Positions 51,680-60,820 of a DNA stretch of 64,000 bases are shown piece after piece (the first letter of the stretch is position 1; each line of letters begins with the position of its first letter). The notes below the pieces were generated by a model, which did not search any database, was not told the DNA's origin, and saw only the letters and a list, made by a program, of their open reading frames with translations. Position numbers and translations under genes: made by a program. Source of the DNA: Aliitabrizicola sp031408575 (GTDB lineage: Bacteria; Pseudomonadota; Alphaproteobacteria; Rhodobacterales; Rhodobacteraceae); contig JANNWS010000101.1 in assembly GCA_031408575.1 (NCBI GenBank), positions 1 through 64,000 of the forward strand, given 5' to 3'.

Positions 51680-53178
51680 GCGGCCGCGCTCTGGCCGGTG
51701 GCCACGGCCATGATGCCTTCCTGCGTCGCATCGGCAGATGCCACAATCCCCATCTGCCGCCCCTCGCGCATCACCACGATCCGGTCGCCCAGAGCCAGCA
51801 CTTCCGGCAGGTCGGACGAGATGACAAGCGCCGTCCCGCCGTCCTTCACGAAGGCGCGGATCAGGTCATGCACCTCGGCCTTTGCCCCCACATCGATGCC
51901 CCGCGTCGGCTCATCGACAATCAGCAGCTCGGGCTTCAGCGCCAGCCATTTGGCCAGCATCACCGTTTGCTGATTGCCCCCCGACAGCACCCCAACCGCC
52001 ATCTCCACATCCGGCGCGCGGATGGCGAGGCGCTTGCGATAGGCCATCGCCGTCTCCCGCTCTGCCGCCCGGTCGATCAGCCCCAGCGGCGACAGATACT
52101 GCGCCAGTGTCGCCAGCGAAATGTTGGACCTGATGGAAAGCGGCATCGCCAGGCCCAGCTTGCGCCGGTCCTCGGACACATAGGCAATGCCCATCCCGAT
52201 CGCCTGCGCGGGCGAAGTGACATGCACCGCCTGCCCCTTGTAGCGCACCTCGCCCCCCGTCGCCGGATGCACCCCGAACAGCGCCAGCGCCACATCGGTG
52301 CGCCGCGCGCCGATCAGGCCGGCCATGCACAGAACCTCGCCCCGGTGCAGATCAAAGGTGATCCCCTCGAACACGCCCGTCCGCGCCAGCCGGCGTACCG
52401 ACAGCACCACCTCGTCCTGCGCCACCGACGGCATCTTGGTAAAATAGTTGCCCACCTCGCGGCCCACCATGTCGGCAATCAGACCCTGCGGCGTCACTTC
52501 GGCCACCGGTCTGGTCGAGATGTGCCGCCCGTCGCGGATCACCGTCACCCGGTCGGCAATCTCGAACACCTCTTCCAGCCGGTGCGAGATATAGACCACC
52601 GAGACACCCGAAGCCGCCAGGGCCTTGGCAATACGGCGCAACTCTGCCGCCTCATGCGCCGAAAGCGATGCCGTCGGCTCGTCCATGATCAGCACCTGCA
52701 CATCCTGTGACAGCGCCCGCGCAATCTCGACCGCCTGCTGTTCGGCCAGCGTCAGCCCCCGCGCCTCGCGGTCCACGTCCAGCGTCATGCCGACCCGCGC
52801 AATCAGCGCCTGCGCCCGCTTTCGCATCGCGCGCCGGTCCATGAACAGCCCGGCATCGGTGGAGGAGATGAAAATATTCTCGGTCACGTCCAGATCGGGA
52901 AAGACCATCGGTTCCTGATAGATCGCAGCCACCCCGCGCAACCGCGCCGCCTTCGTTCCGGCAAGCACCACCGCTGCGCCGTCAATCTCCAGTACCCCCG
53001 AAGATGGCTGGTAAATCCCGGTCATGATCTTGATCATGGTCGATTTTCCGGCCCCGTTCTCGCCCACGATGGCATGAACTTCGCCCGGAAAAAGCTCCAG
53101 CGTCATGTCGGCCAGCGCCGCCGTCATCCCAAAGGATTTCGACACCGCCCGCAGCGCAAGGGTGGGGGGAACAGACAT
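51676..53178 (-). CDS. rhaT: Sugar ABC transporter ATP-binding protein, two NBDs
   Basis: 500 residues from the ATG at 53178 (GAGGTGCC before it). The N-terminal NBD has Walker A GENGAGKSTMIK, LSxxxx-like LTLAEQQAVEIARAL and Walker B VLIMDEPTASLS. The second NBD keeps signature LSGGNQQTVMLAKWLAL and LLIVDEPTRGIDVGAKAEV, but its Walker A place (GLIGARRTDVA) is degenerate, as usual in ribose-type ATPases. It energises the importer; the name rhaT follows rhizobial rhamnose importers. Confidence 0.9.
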   Translation of the reverse strand: MSVPPTLALRAVSKSFGMTAALADMTLELFPGEVHAIVGENGAGKSTMIKIMTGIYQPSSGVLEIDGAAVVLAGTKAARLRGVAAIYQEPMVFPDLDVTENIFISSTDAGLFMDRRAMRKRAQALIARVGMTLDVDREARGLTLAEQQAVEIARALSQDVQVLIMDEPTASLSAHEAAELRRIAKALAASGVSVVYISHRLEEVFEIADRVTVIRDGRHISTRPVAEVTPQGLIADMVGREVGNYFTKMPSVAQDEVVLSVRRLARTGVFEGITFDLHRGEVLCMAGLIGARRTDVALALFGVHPATGGEVRYKGQAVHVTSPAQAIGMGIAYVSEDRRKLGLAMPLSIRSNISLATLAQYLSPLGLIDRAAERETAMAYRKRLAIRAPDVEMAVGVLSGGNQQTVMLAKWLALKPELLIVDEPTRGIDVGAKAEVHDLIRAFVKDGGTALVISSDLPEVLALGDRIVVMREGRQMGIVASADATQEGIMAVATGQSAAA

Positions 53179-53230
53179 GGCACCTCGGGGAAAAGGGCGC
53201 GGCAGGGTCACCCCCGCCGCGCCCGATGCG

Positions 53231-54274
53231 TCACTTTGCGGCGGCTTCCACGTTGTCCTTGTTATAGACCGTGAACGGCCCCATCAGGATACGTTTTTGC
53301 CCTTCGCGGCCCGGATCCGCCTCGATGGTGAACTCGCCCATCCGGCCGGCGGCGAAACTTTCGCCGATCTCGCCCTTCAGTTGGCCCGTCGCAAGGCCGT
53401 AGGCGGTGTAGTAGGTCAGATAGCCAAGGTCGCGGAAATCCCACAGCGCAAATTCCGGCGCGCAGCCGTTCATCGTGTAGGACGCCATTTCGGACGGCAG
53501 GCCAAGGCCCGACACCTTCACCTTGTCACACAGGTTTTCATCCTGCATCGCCTTGGCGCTGGCCTGAATGCCGACGGTTGTGGGCGACATGATCAGCCCC
53601 AGATCGGGATACTTGTCCACCAGCGCCAGCGCCCGGTTGTAGCTGACTTCGGCCTGATCGTCGCCGTAAACCACATCGACCAGCTCGATATCGGCATATT
53701 TGGCATCTGTTGACAGCGCGCCCTTCATGGCCTCGATCCAAGCGTTCTGGTTGGCGGCATCCGGCGTTGCCGACAGCACCGCCATCTTGCCTTTTCCACC
53801 CAGAATCGAATGCGCCATGTCGGCCATCACCACGCCGATGGACCCAAAATCAACCTGTGCCACAAACACCGACTCGCCCGCGCCCGACGGAATCGGGCTG
53901 TCCCAGGTCACAACCTTGGTGCCTGCCGCCTGTGCCGCTTCTGCCGAGGGCGCAATCTGGTCGCCCGCGTTGTTGGACAGCATCACTGCGCCCAGCTTTT
54001 GCGTGGCCGCCGTCGTCATGATCTCGATCTGACCGGCGACCGAGTTTTCCGGCGTCGGCCCCAGGAAATCCAGCTTGCCTGTGTTGCCCAGTTCCTTGTG
54101 GGCCTCCTGCGCGCCTTCATTGGCCTGATCAAAGACCAGAATGCCAAGGAACTTGGGCAGCAGAACCATGTTGGTTTCCTTGCCCCCTTCCAGCGTGATC
54201 GCCTGAGCATAGGCGAAACCCGCCCCGCTCAGCATCAGCGCAGCGACCGCGCCGAGGATTTTGGTCGTTCTCAT
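53231..54274 (-). CDS. rhaS: Periplasmic sugar-binding protein (rhamnose type)
   Basis: 347 residues with signal peptide MRTTKILGAVAALMLSGAGFAYAQ. The mature part is a type 1 periplasmic binding protein (FLGILVFDQANEGAQEAHKEL, GQIEIMTTAATQKLGAVMLSNNAGDQIAPSAEAAQAAGTKVVTWDSPIPSG, ALVDKYPDLGLIMSPTTVGIQASAKAM). It resembles RhaS, rhamnose binding proteins of rhizobia, in the autoinducer 2/rhamnose subgroup. The 99-base gap after the CtBP-like gene might carry an additional promoter; none is clear. Confidence 0.88.
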   Translation of the reverse strand: MRTTKILGAVAALMLSGAGFAYAQAITLEGGKETNMVLLPKFLGILVFDQANEGAQEAHKELGNTGKLDFLGPTPENSVAGQIEIMTTAATQKLGAVMLSNNAGDQIAPSAEAAQAAGTKVVTWDSPIPSGAGESVFVAQVDFGSIGVVMADMAHSILGGKGKMAVLSATPDAANQNAWIEAMKGALSTDAKYADIELVDVVYGDDQAEVSYNRALALVDKYPDLGLIMSPTTVGIQASAKAMQDENLCDKVKVSGLGLPSEMASYTMNGCAPEFALWDFRDLGYLTYYTAYGLATGQLKGEIGESFAAGRMGEFTIEADPGREGQKRILMGPFTVYNKDNVEAAAK

Positions 54275-54373
54275 CTGTCGTCCTCCCAGTTAACGGCCCG
54301 CTGTGCGGTGCCGGGTCGTCTCGCCTTAGAACGGTGCAGGCTCCTCCCCCACCACCCGGCGTATTGTGAATGT

Positions 54374-55330
54374 CTATTCGGGAACCGGTCTCCGCGGCCC
54401 CTCACCTCGCAGCGCGCGCGCGATGTCCTCAGCCACCAGTTCCTGCAGGCGGTGAATCGCGGCCTCGGAATACCAGGCGGCGTGCGGTGTCAGCAGCAGG
54501 TTTGGTGCATCGCGCAGCGCGCTGGCCTTTGCCAGCGGCTCAGCATGAAACACGTCAAGCGCCGCTCCTGCAATGGTGCCATCGGTCAGCGCCGCCGCAA
54601 GATCATCCTCGACGATCAGCTGGCCGCGAGCCGCGTTTACGATCACCGCATGGCGCTGCATCGTTGCAAGGCGGGCAGCGTTGAAAAAGCCGGTCGTCAC
54701 CGCCGTGGCGGGCGCGTGCAGCGATATGATATCGGCCTCGCGCAGCAACTGCTCCGCCTCCATCCGTGTCACGCCAAGTGCTGTCGCATCGGCGTCTGTC
54801 AGGCCGGGATCGGACGCGATGAAGCGAAACCCGAAGCCCCGCAATCGCTCCAGCACGGCTCGCCCGATCTGTCCCAGCCCGAAAAACCCGAACACTGTCT
54901 GCGCGAACGGCTTCATCGGCTTGCACACCGCCACGGCCGCCCAATCGCCGCGCCGCACCGACGCATCCAGCCCCGGCAGTTTTCGCAAAAGGCTCAGCGC
55001 CGATGCCGCCGTGTGATCCGCCACCTCGTCCGTGCAGTAATCCGGCACATAGCCGACGCGCAGCCCCGCCGCCGCCGCCGCTGCAAGGTCGATGTTGTTA
55101 TATCCCACGCCGTAGCGGATCACCGTCGCCCCGGCCTTCACCGCGCGCGCCGCCTCGGGTCCAAAGAGCGCGAACTGCACCACCGCCACATCCGCGCCTG
55201 CCACTGCATCGGCAACCTCGGCCGCCGTCTTGCACTGGTGCGCGATGAACGCGGCCCCGGCCCCGGTCGCTGCCGCATCTTCCTGCGCCAGATCCGGGAA
55301 TGTGTAATCCGTTACGACGACGCGCTTCAT
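54374..55330 (-). CDS. C-terminal-binding-protein-like D-2-hydroxyacid dehydrogenase
   Basis: 318 residues. GYNNIDLAAAAAAGLRVGYVPDYCTDEVADHTAASALSLLR is the CtBP-like pattern. NAD fold GLGQIGRAVLERL, catalytic Arg region NAARGQLIVEDDLAAAL, and His in LLTPHAAWYSEAAIHRL are in order. Reduces a keto acid or oxidises a hydroxy acid. Its start overlaps by four bases the end of the acetoacetate-decarboxylase-like gene, which ties the two to one pathway. Confidence 0.87.
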   Translation of the reverse strand: MKRVVVTDYTFPDLAQEDAAATGAGAAFIAHQCKTAAEVADAVAGADVAVVQFALFGPEAARAVKAGATVIRYGVGYNNIDLAAAAAAGLRVGYVPDYCTDEVADHTAASALSLLRKLPGLDASVRRGDWAAVAVCKPMKPFAQTVFGFFGLGQIGRAVLERLRGFGFRFIASDPGLTDADATALGVTRMEAEQLLREADIISLHAPATAVTTGFFNAARLATMQRHAVIVNAARGQLIVEDDLAAALTDGTIAGAALDVFHAEPLAKASALRDAPNLLLTPHAAWYSEAAIHRLQELVAEDIARALRGEGPRRPVPE

Positions 55331-56112
55331 GCCGTCCCTCCCAGATAATCATGCAGGACAAGCCCTGCGACCAAGGTGAAATCCGCGCGCCAGTGAATGC
55401 CCATAAGCGGCTCGCGCACTGGCAACCGGTAGACCGGCAGTTGCGCATTGCCGCGCAATTCGACTGTGCAGGGGCCTTCCCAGGCCTCATGCACCGTCAC
55501 TTCGGCCAACCGGCGCAAGGTGATCTGCCGGATCGCGGGCCGCCCGTCGATATGGTCCACCGCCTTCAGGTTCAGGTTGGTGGCAAAGTTGAAATAGGGC
55601 GCCATCGCCTCGGGCGCGACCCGGCGCTGCTTGGTCGCCATCGTGCCGGTGATCACCTCGATCCCGTTGCGCTCCACCCGCCCGACCATCAGGTCACCGC
55701 GCGCCTCAAGACTGACATTGCCCAGCTTTTTGGGTTGCCCATGCACCTCGCGCCCCTGCGCCACGCCGACATCCGACGACAACACCAGATAGGGCGAATA
55801 GGCACCCTGCGCTTTGCCGGGCAATTCCGCCCCGAACATCACATTCGCCTCGCCATACGGACCCAGCCAGTCGGTGTCGGTCATGCGATATATGTGAACG
55901 CAGGCCACATCGCCAATTGGCACCAGCGGCGGCGGCAGCAGAAACGCCATGGCCTCGGGGTCGGTGCGCCAATACAGCGTCAGGATCTCCACATTGCGGA
56001 ACCGGAACGGAAACGGCGGAATGGTCGGTGCATCCCAGGGGGTCGAAAACCCGCCTTGCCGGATGTCGGCCTCGGTTGGCCTGACCAGCCCGTATTTCGC
56101 CCCCTCGCTCAT
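55327..56112 (-). CDS. Acetoacetate decarboxylase-family protein
   Basis: 261 residues from the ATG at 56112; the longer open frame upstream overlaps the enolase gene. PFRFRNVEILTLYWRTDPEAMAFLLPPPLVP, PYLVLSSDVGVAQGREVHGQPKKLGNVSLEARGDLMVG contains PKKL, which in acetoacetate decarboxylase holds the Schiff-base lysine. Several family members are not decarboxylases but act as aldolase-dehydratases or lyases on keto acids. Coupled to the dehydratase and dehydrogenase, it may process a keto sugar acid. Function inferred. Confidence 0.85.
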   Translation of the reverse strand: MSEGAKYGLVRPTEADIRQGGFSTPWDAPTIPPFPFRFRNVEILTLYWRTDPEAMAFLLPPPLVPIGDVACVHIYRMTDTDWLGPYGEANVMFGAELPGKAQGAYSPYLVLSSDVGVAQGREVHGQPKKLGNVSLEARGDLMVGRVERNGIEVITGTMATKQRRVAPEAMAPYFNFATNLNLKAVDHIDGRPAIRQITLRRLAEVTVHEAWEGPCTVELRGNAQLPVYRLPVREPLMGIHWRADFTLVAGLVLHDYLGGTA

Positions 56113-57239
56113 GCCATTGCCAGCCGCTTCACAACGTCTTCCTGCACGTCGATGCCCAGTCCTGGCCCGTGGATCGGATAGGCCCAGCCATCGCGGTGCC
56201 ACAGCTTTTCCGCCACCAGTTCATCCTGCACGACAACCCCGAAGGGCTTGAACTCAAAAATTTCCGTATTGGGTGACGCCAGCGACAGATGCAGGCTTGC
56301 CGCCGTGGTGATCGCGGTGGACCAGGCATGGGCGTTCATCCCCTTGCCATAGTGCGTCGCCAGTGCATCTACTCGCCGGAACCCGGTGATCCCCTCGACC
56401 CGCGCCGGGTCCACGCCATACACATCAATCGCCTGCACGAACTCCATCTGCCGGCGGTAGCCCGCTTCGGTGAACTCGCGTTCACCTGACGCGATCCGCA
56501 CGGCGGTGTTCGCCCGTAACAGCCGATAACCCGCATCGTCGGTCGGATAGAGCGGTTCCTCATACCAGCCGATCCCAAGCGCGCCCATCCGGTTGGCCAC
56601 CGAAATCGCCGTCTCTGCGTCCCAGCGCACGCCATTACCGACATCCACCAGAATGCCCGCGTCGTCGCCCAGTGCGCCACGCAGCGCCGCAATAAAGCTT
56701 ACGTCCGTATCTGGGTCACCGCCGATGTTGCTCTCGCCCTTCTTCGCAAAGCCTAGCTTGCACGACCGGAATCCGGCCTCGAAAAATCTCACGACCTCAT
56801 CCACACAGGCGGTCTCACCCTTCTTGTTCACATGCGAAGACGCGGTGGCGAGCAATCGTTCATGCTTCAGACCACCGAGCAGCGCGTACAACGGTTTGCC
56901 CGCGATCTTGCCCGCAATATCCCATAGGGCCATGTCGATGCCCGATATGGCGAGCGATGCAATCCCGCCTTCGCCATACCACCAGACATGTCGGCGCATC
57001 TTCTGCCAGTTCGCCTCGATCTCGCCCGCGGGCTCGCCCTTGAGCACGGGCAGCAGGCCGTCCGAGATAACCGTGGCCACCGCGCGGCACGCCTCCGGCC
57101 ACATCGCGATGCACTCGCCCCAGCCAACCACGCCGTGGCCGGTCTCCACACGCACCAGAACGGTGCGGCGGATCGTGTCGAAATCGTTTGGGTCGGGATA
57201 GTGGATCGCAATAGGCTCGATCCGGGCAATCCGGTCCAT
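56109..57239 (-). CDS. Enolase superfamily (mandelate racemase/muconate lactonizing) sugar acid dehydratase
   Basis: 376 residues, first gene of the minus-strand operon. The barrel holds lysines in SCKLGFAKKGES, the metal ligands Asp (ILVDVGNGVRWDAETA), Glu (WYEEPLYPTDDAGY) and Glu (IASGEREFTE), then a Asp/His pair around DVYGVDPARVEGITGFR and MNAHAW. Such enzymes dehydrate aldonates to 2-keto-3-deoxy acids (rhamnonate, fuconate, gluconate and others). Which one is not readable from the sequence; with the mutarotase, a 6-deoxy sugar acid is favoured. Overlaps the next gene by four bases. Confidence 0.87.
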   Translation of the reverse strand: MDRIARIEPIAIHYPDPNDFDTIRRTVLVRVETGHGVVGWGECIAMWPEACRAVATVISDGLLPVLKGEPAGEIEANWQKMRRHVWWYGEGGIASLAISGIDMALWDIAGKIAGKPLYALLGGLKHERLLATASSHVNKKGETACVDEVVRFFEAGFRSCKLGFAKKGESNIGGDPDTDVSFIAALRGALGDDAGILVDVGNGVRWDAETAISVANRMGALGIGWYEEPLYPTDDAGYRLLRANTAVRIASGEREFTEAGYRRQMEFVQAIDVYGVDPARVEGITGFRRVDALATHYGKGMNAHAWSTAITTAASLHLSLASPNTEIFEFKPFGVVVQDELVAEKLWHRDGWAYPIHGPGLGIDVQEDVVKRLAMA

Positions 57240-57274
57240 CCGTGTCCTCCCCCCGAGGCTGATCCGCTATTTCT

Positions 57275-57322
57275 TTGACAGCCCGCAACGGCTGCGATAG
57301 CGATAAATTGGTAAGGCCAATT
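57275..57322. promoter_or_regulatory. Divergent promoter region with GntR-like palindrome
   Basis: TTGACA (57275-57280) with a weak TAGCGA 17 bases later could drive the SDR gene. Just after it AATTGG-TAAGG-CCAATT (57306-57322) is a perfect 6-bp inverted repeat resembling the TTGGTnnnACCAA sites of FadR-type regulators. The regulator gene at 48982 in the same locus is the natural candidate. Region 57240-57352 lies between the two divergent first genes. Confidence 0.6.
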
Positions 57323-57352
57323 AACAACGATGCAACGTCAAGGTCAACGAAA

Positions 57353-58102
57353 ATGTTCAACCTCGCCCCCATCCCCGTTCCCGACCTTGCTGGTCGCACC
57401 ATCCTTGTCACCGGGGCCGGGCGCGGTATCGGGGCTGAACTGGTCCGCATCCTCGCAGCCCACGGTGCGACCGTTTTTGCGGGCGTCTACGGAGAAGCCG
57501 AACCGCTGCCAGACGCCGCAACCATCCTTCCCCTTGATGTCACCCGGCAATCCGATGTGGATGCCGCAATCGCCCGCATCACCCGGTCCGGCGGTCTTGA
57601 CGTGCTGGTGAACAATGCAGGGCAGATCACGCCCATCGGCCCCCTTGCCACGCTGCCCAGTGATGCCCTCACCCCCGCATTTGCGGTCAACGTCATCGGC
57701 GTTCACCGCATGGCGGTGGCCGCTTTGCCGTTGCTGCGTGCGTCCAAAGGCACCATCGTCAACGCTGGCACCGGTGCCGCCACCACGGCGATGGAAGGGT
57801 GGACCGCCTATTGCACCACAAAGGCCGGGGTCCACATGCTGACCCGGCTTCTGGCGCTGGAACTGGCCCCCGAAGGAATCCAGAGCTTTTTCATCGGCAT
57901 CCCGCCCACCGACACCGCCATGCAGGCCGAAATCCGCGCCTCTGGCCTCAACCCGATCAGCCAGATTCCGCAGGAAAAACTAGTTTCGGCACAGGTTCCC
58001 GCCTCGGTCATGGCCTATCTGTGCAGCGCGCAGGCCCGCAGCATCGACGAGGTATTGCTGGATGTGCGCCAAGACCGCTTCACCGCGATGATGGCACTTT
58101 GA
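57353..58102 (+). CDS. SDR family oxidoreductase of the sugar acid locus
   Basis: 249 residues from ATG 57353; the frame back to 57275 crosses the operator. TGAGRGIGAELVRIL, NNAGQITPIGPL, catalytic Ser in NAGTGAATTAMEGW, YCTTKAG with catalytic Tyr and Lys, then a C-terminus ending LDVRQDRFTAMMAL. Divergent from the operon and under the same palindrome, it may oxidise the sugar or the keto-deoxy acid (as in the diketo-hydrolase branch of rhamnose degradation), by inference. Confidence 0.85.
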   Translation: MFNLAPIPVPDLAGRTILVTGAGRGIGAELVRILAAHGATVFAGVYGEAEPLPDAATILPLDVTRQSDVDAAIARITRSGGLDVLVNNAGQITPIGPLATLPSDALTPAFAVNVIGVHRMAVAALPLLRASKGTIVNAGTGAATTAMEGWTAYCTTKAGVHMLTRLLALELAPEGIQSFFIGIPPTDTAMQAEIRASGLNPISQIPQEKLVSAQVPASVMAYLCSAQARSIDEVLLDVRQDRFTAMMAL

Positions 58103-58159
58103 CAATCCTGCCCCCGCGCGCAAAGGTCATGCCCAACCGCCCGCGTTGCAGGACCGACC

Positions 58160-60097
58160 TTGCCCCAGGATCAAAGCCACATCGCCGATCACGCGGGCCA
58201 CGATTACGGCCCGACCGGCATCTTTGCCGATAACGCCGTCCTGTTGACGGCGCTGACGCTGGCCGGCATGGCCGTTGCCGCCGTCGCCCATTTCACCACG
58301 CTTCCGCCCCTTGTCGGCACCCTCGGTATCGCCCTTGTTTATCTCGCGGCGGGTATTCCCACGGGCTGGGGGGCGCTCAGGGCGCTGTGGCAGGACCATG
58401 TCCTCGATATCGACCTGCTGATGATCATCGCGGCCGTCGCCGCTGCGGCGGTCGGTGCAAAACTTGAAGGGGCGGTCCTGCTGACCCTGTTCAGCCTCTC
58501 GGGCACGCTGGAACAGCAGGCGATGGGCAAGGCCCGTCGCGCGGTCGAGGCGCTGATGGCGCTGCGCCCGGAAACCGCCCTGCGATTGCACGACAGCTCG
58601 GTCAGCGAAGTGGCGGTCGCCACACTGATCATCGGCGATACCGTGGTGATCCGTCCCGGTGCACGGATGCCCATCGACGGCACGATCACCCGAGGCGAAG
58701 GTGCGATCGACGAATCGACTGTCACGGGCGAGTCTGTCCCCGTCAACAAGGCACCTGGTGCGCGCGTGTTCGAGGCGACGGTAAACCTTGATGCGGTGCT
58801 TGAGGTGAGGGTCGAACGGTCTGCCTCCGAAAGCACTGTCGCCCGAATGATAAAACTGGTGACCGAGGCGCAAGCGGCCAAAGCGCCGTCGGAACGTTTC
58901 AGCGCATGGTTCGGGCAGCGCTATACGGTGGCTGTTCTTGCAGGCTCCCTGCTGGCATTCGGCATCTTTCTGTGGCTTGGCTGGTCCACACAACTGGCGC
59001 TTTACCGCGCCGCCACGCTGCTGGTCGCGGCCAGTCCGTGCGCCATCGTCATTTCGGTTCCCGCTGCAATCCTGTCCGCGCTGTCGGCCGCGGCGCGCGG
59101 CGGGGTGCTGTTCAAAGGCGGTGCAGCACTGGAAACGCTGGCCGCGGTGAAAAGCTTTGCCTTCGACAAGACTGGCACGCTTACCACGGGGCGCGCCGAA
59201 GTAACCGGTATCGTTCCCCTTGGCATCAGCGAGGATGCGTTCCTGTCGCTGATCGCGGGCATCGAGGCGCAATCGGAACACCACATTGCGGACGCGATCC
59301 GGCGTCTGGTTGCAACGCGGGGTATAGCACCCGCTGCGGTAAGTGCTGTCACCGCCATGCCAAGCGAGGGGATCACCGGCACCGATGTTGATGGCGCGCT
59401 CTGGGCCGGCAATCCACGCCTTGCCGCCCGCATGAGTGCCCCGATCGACGATCCCCGCCTTCTGGCGCTGGCCGACGGCGACCAGACGGTGATCTACCTC
59501 GGGCGCGGGCCGACACTGCTGGGTGCATTGGCCGTCGCCGATCAACCCCGCCTGACCTCTCGTGCCGGCATCGAGGCGCTGCGTCACAGCGGCATCGGCC
59601 AGATTGCCATGATGACCGGCGACCGGCGCCCGGTTGCGCTGCGGATCGGTGCGGCGCTGGGGCTGCGCGCGGACGAAATCCACTCGGACCTGCTGCCCGA
59701 AGACAAGGTGGCCCTCGTCGCTGCGATGCGCGCGTCCGGCAAGGTCGCCTTTGTCGGCGACGGCGTGAACGATGCCGCCGCCCTTGCCCGCGCCGATGTC
59801 GGCATTGCCATGGGGGCGGCGGGCAGCGAGGTGGCCTTGCAAGCCGCCGACGTGGCCCTGCTGTCCGAGAATATGGATCGTCTTGCAGCGGCCCACCGGC
59901 TGGCAAAACGTACTGCGGCCGTCATCAAGCAGAACCTGATCTTCGCTATGGGTGCGATGCTGCTGCTGGTCGCGGGGACGCTGCTGTTCCAGCTGCCCCT
60001 TCCGCTCGCCGTGGTGGGGCATGAGGGTGGCACAGTCCTTGTCGTTCTGAACGGCTTGCGCCTGCTGTTCGATCCCATCCGTGCCGACAGGGGCTGA
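58160..60097 (+). CDS. P1B-4-like heavy metal translocating P-type ATPase
   Basis: 645 residues from TTG 58160, 10 bases after GCAGGA; no in-frame ATG precedes it. No N-terminal metal-binding domain with CxxC, only a short His-containing head (SHIADHAGHDYG). Phosphorylation site DKTGT, actuator TGES, ATP region MTGDRRP and GDGVNDAA are intact. The membrane motif is SPC (AASPCAIVIS) and the last helix pair has HEGGTVLVVLN, which together mark the P1B-4 group (Co, Fe or Zn efflux). The nucleotide-binding HP dipeptide is SEHH instead of SEHP. Metal specificity is inferred. Confidence 0.88.
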   Translation: MPQDQSHIADHAGHDYGPTGIFADNAVLLTALTLAGMAVAAVAHFTTLPPLVGTLGIALVYLAAGIPTGWGALRALWQDHVLDIDLLMIIAAVAAAAVGAKLEGAVLLTLFSLSGTLEQQAMGKARRAVEALMALRPETALRLHDSSVSEVAVATLIIGDTVVIRPGARMPIDGTITRGEGAIDESTVTGESVPVNKAPGARVFEATVNLDAVLEVRVERSASESTVARMIKLVTEAQAAKAPSERFSAWFGQRYTVAVLAGSLLAFGIFLWLGWSTQLALYRAATLLVAASPCAIVISVPAAILSALSAAARGGVLFKGGAALETLAAVKSFAFDKTGTLTTGRAEVTGIVPLGISEDAFLSLIAGIEAQSEHHIADAIRRLVATRGIAPAAVSAVTAMPSEGITGTDVDGALWAGNPRLAARMSAPIDDPRLLALADGDQTVIYLGRGPTLLGALAVADQPRLTSRAGIEALRHSGIGQIAMMTGDRRPVALRIGAALGLRADEIHSDLLPEDKVALVAAMRASGKVAFVGDGVNDAAALARADVGIAMGAAGSEVALQAADVALLSENMDRLAAAHRLAKRTAAVIKQNLIFAMGAMLLLVAGTLLFQLPLPLAVVGHEGGTVLVVLNGLRLLFDPIRADRG

Positions 60098-60098
60098 C

Positions 60099-60752
60099 AT
60101 GGCCAGCATCATCTTCGACCTTGACGGCACGCTGGTCGATTCCGCGCCCGACATTCATGCAGCCCTCAACCGCACGATGGTCGAATTGTCCGAGCCGCTC
60201 TTCGGCCGCGCCATTGTGATCAGCTTTGTCGGCAACGGTGTGCCTGTGCTGATTGATCGCGCAATGCACGCTCGCGGCCACGCCCCCGATGCCAACCGCC
60301 ACGCGCTTTGGGAACGCCGCTTCCTGCATCACTACAACGCGGCCTCCGCCGTCCTGACGCAACCCTATCCCGGCGTGGTCGCGGCACTTGAGGCGCTGAC
60401 CGACGCGGGCCACCTTCTTGGCCTATGCACCAACAAACCCGAATTGCCCGCCCGCCATGTGCTTGCCGCCTTCGACCTGACCCGGTTCTTCCCGGTGGTG
60501 ATCGGCGGCGATACGCTGGCGCAACGCAAGCCCGATGCCGCCCCGCTGCGCGCCGTGGCCCGCGCGCTTGAGGCTGTTCCGGCGATCTTCGTTGGTGACA
60601 GCGAGGTGGATGCCGACACCGCCCTCGCCGCCGCCGTCCCGTTTCTGCTGTTCACCGAAGGATACCGTAAATCCCCGGCTGCGGCGCTTCCCGCCGCTGC
60701 GCGCTTTGCAGATTGGGCGGTATTGCCCGGCCTTGTCGCCACACTCACCTGA
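60099..60752 (+). CDS. gph: Phosphoglycolate phosphatase-like HAD hydrolase
   Basis: 217 residues from ATG 60099, one base after the ATPase. HAD motif I FDLDGTLVDS at residue 5, Lys-region CTNKPELPARHVL, motif III area QRKPDAAPLRAV and motif IV VGDSEVDADTA are complete, with a helical cap between residues 20 and 90. It fits Gph, which releases glycolate from 2-phosphoglycolate, though other HAD substrates are possible. Glycolate oxidised to glyoxylate would feed the beta-hydroxyaspartate cycle encoded downstream. Confidence 0.85.
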   Translation: MASIIFDLDGTLVDSAPDIHAALNRTMVELSEPLFGRAIVISFVGNGVPVLIDRAMHARGHAPDANRHALWERRFLHHYNAASAVLTQPYPGVVAALEALTDAGHLLGLCTNKPELPARHVLAAFDLTRFFPVVIGGDTLAQRKPDAAPLRAVARALEAVPAIFVGDSEVDADTALAAAVPFLLFTEGYRKSPAAALPAAARFADWAVLPGLVATLT

Positions 60753-60820
60753 ACCATCTGGGCAGCGTCTGTCTGCGTTTGCATCCCACCCGGAAATCGT
60801 CTGCGGTCCGGATCGCCGGT

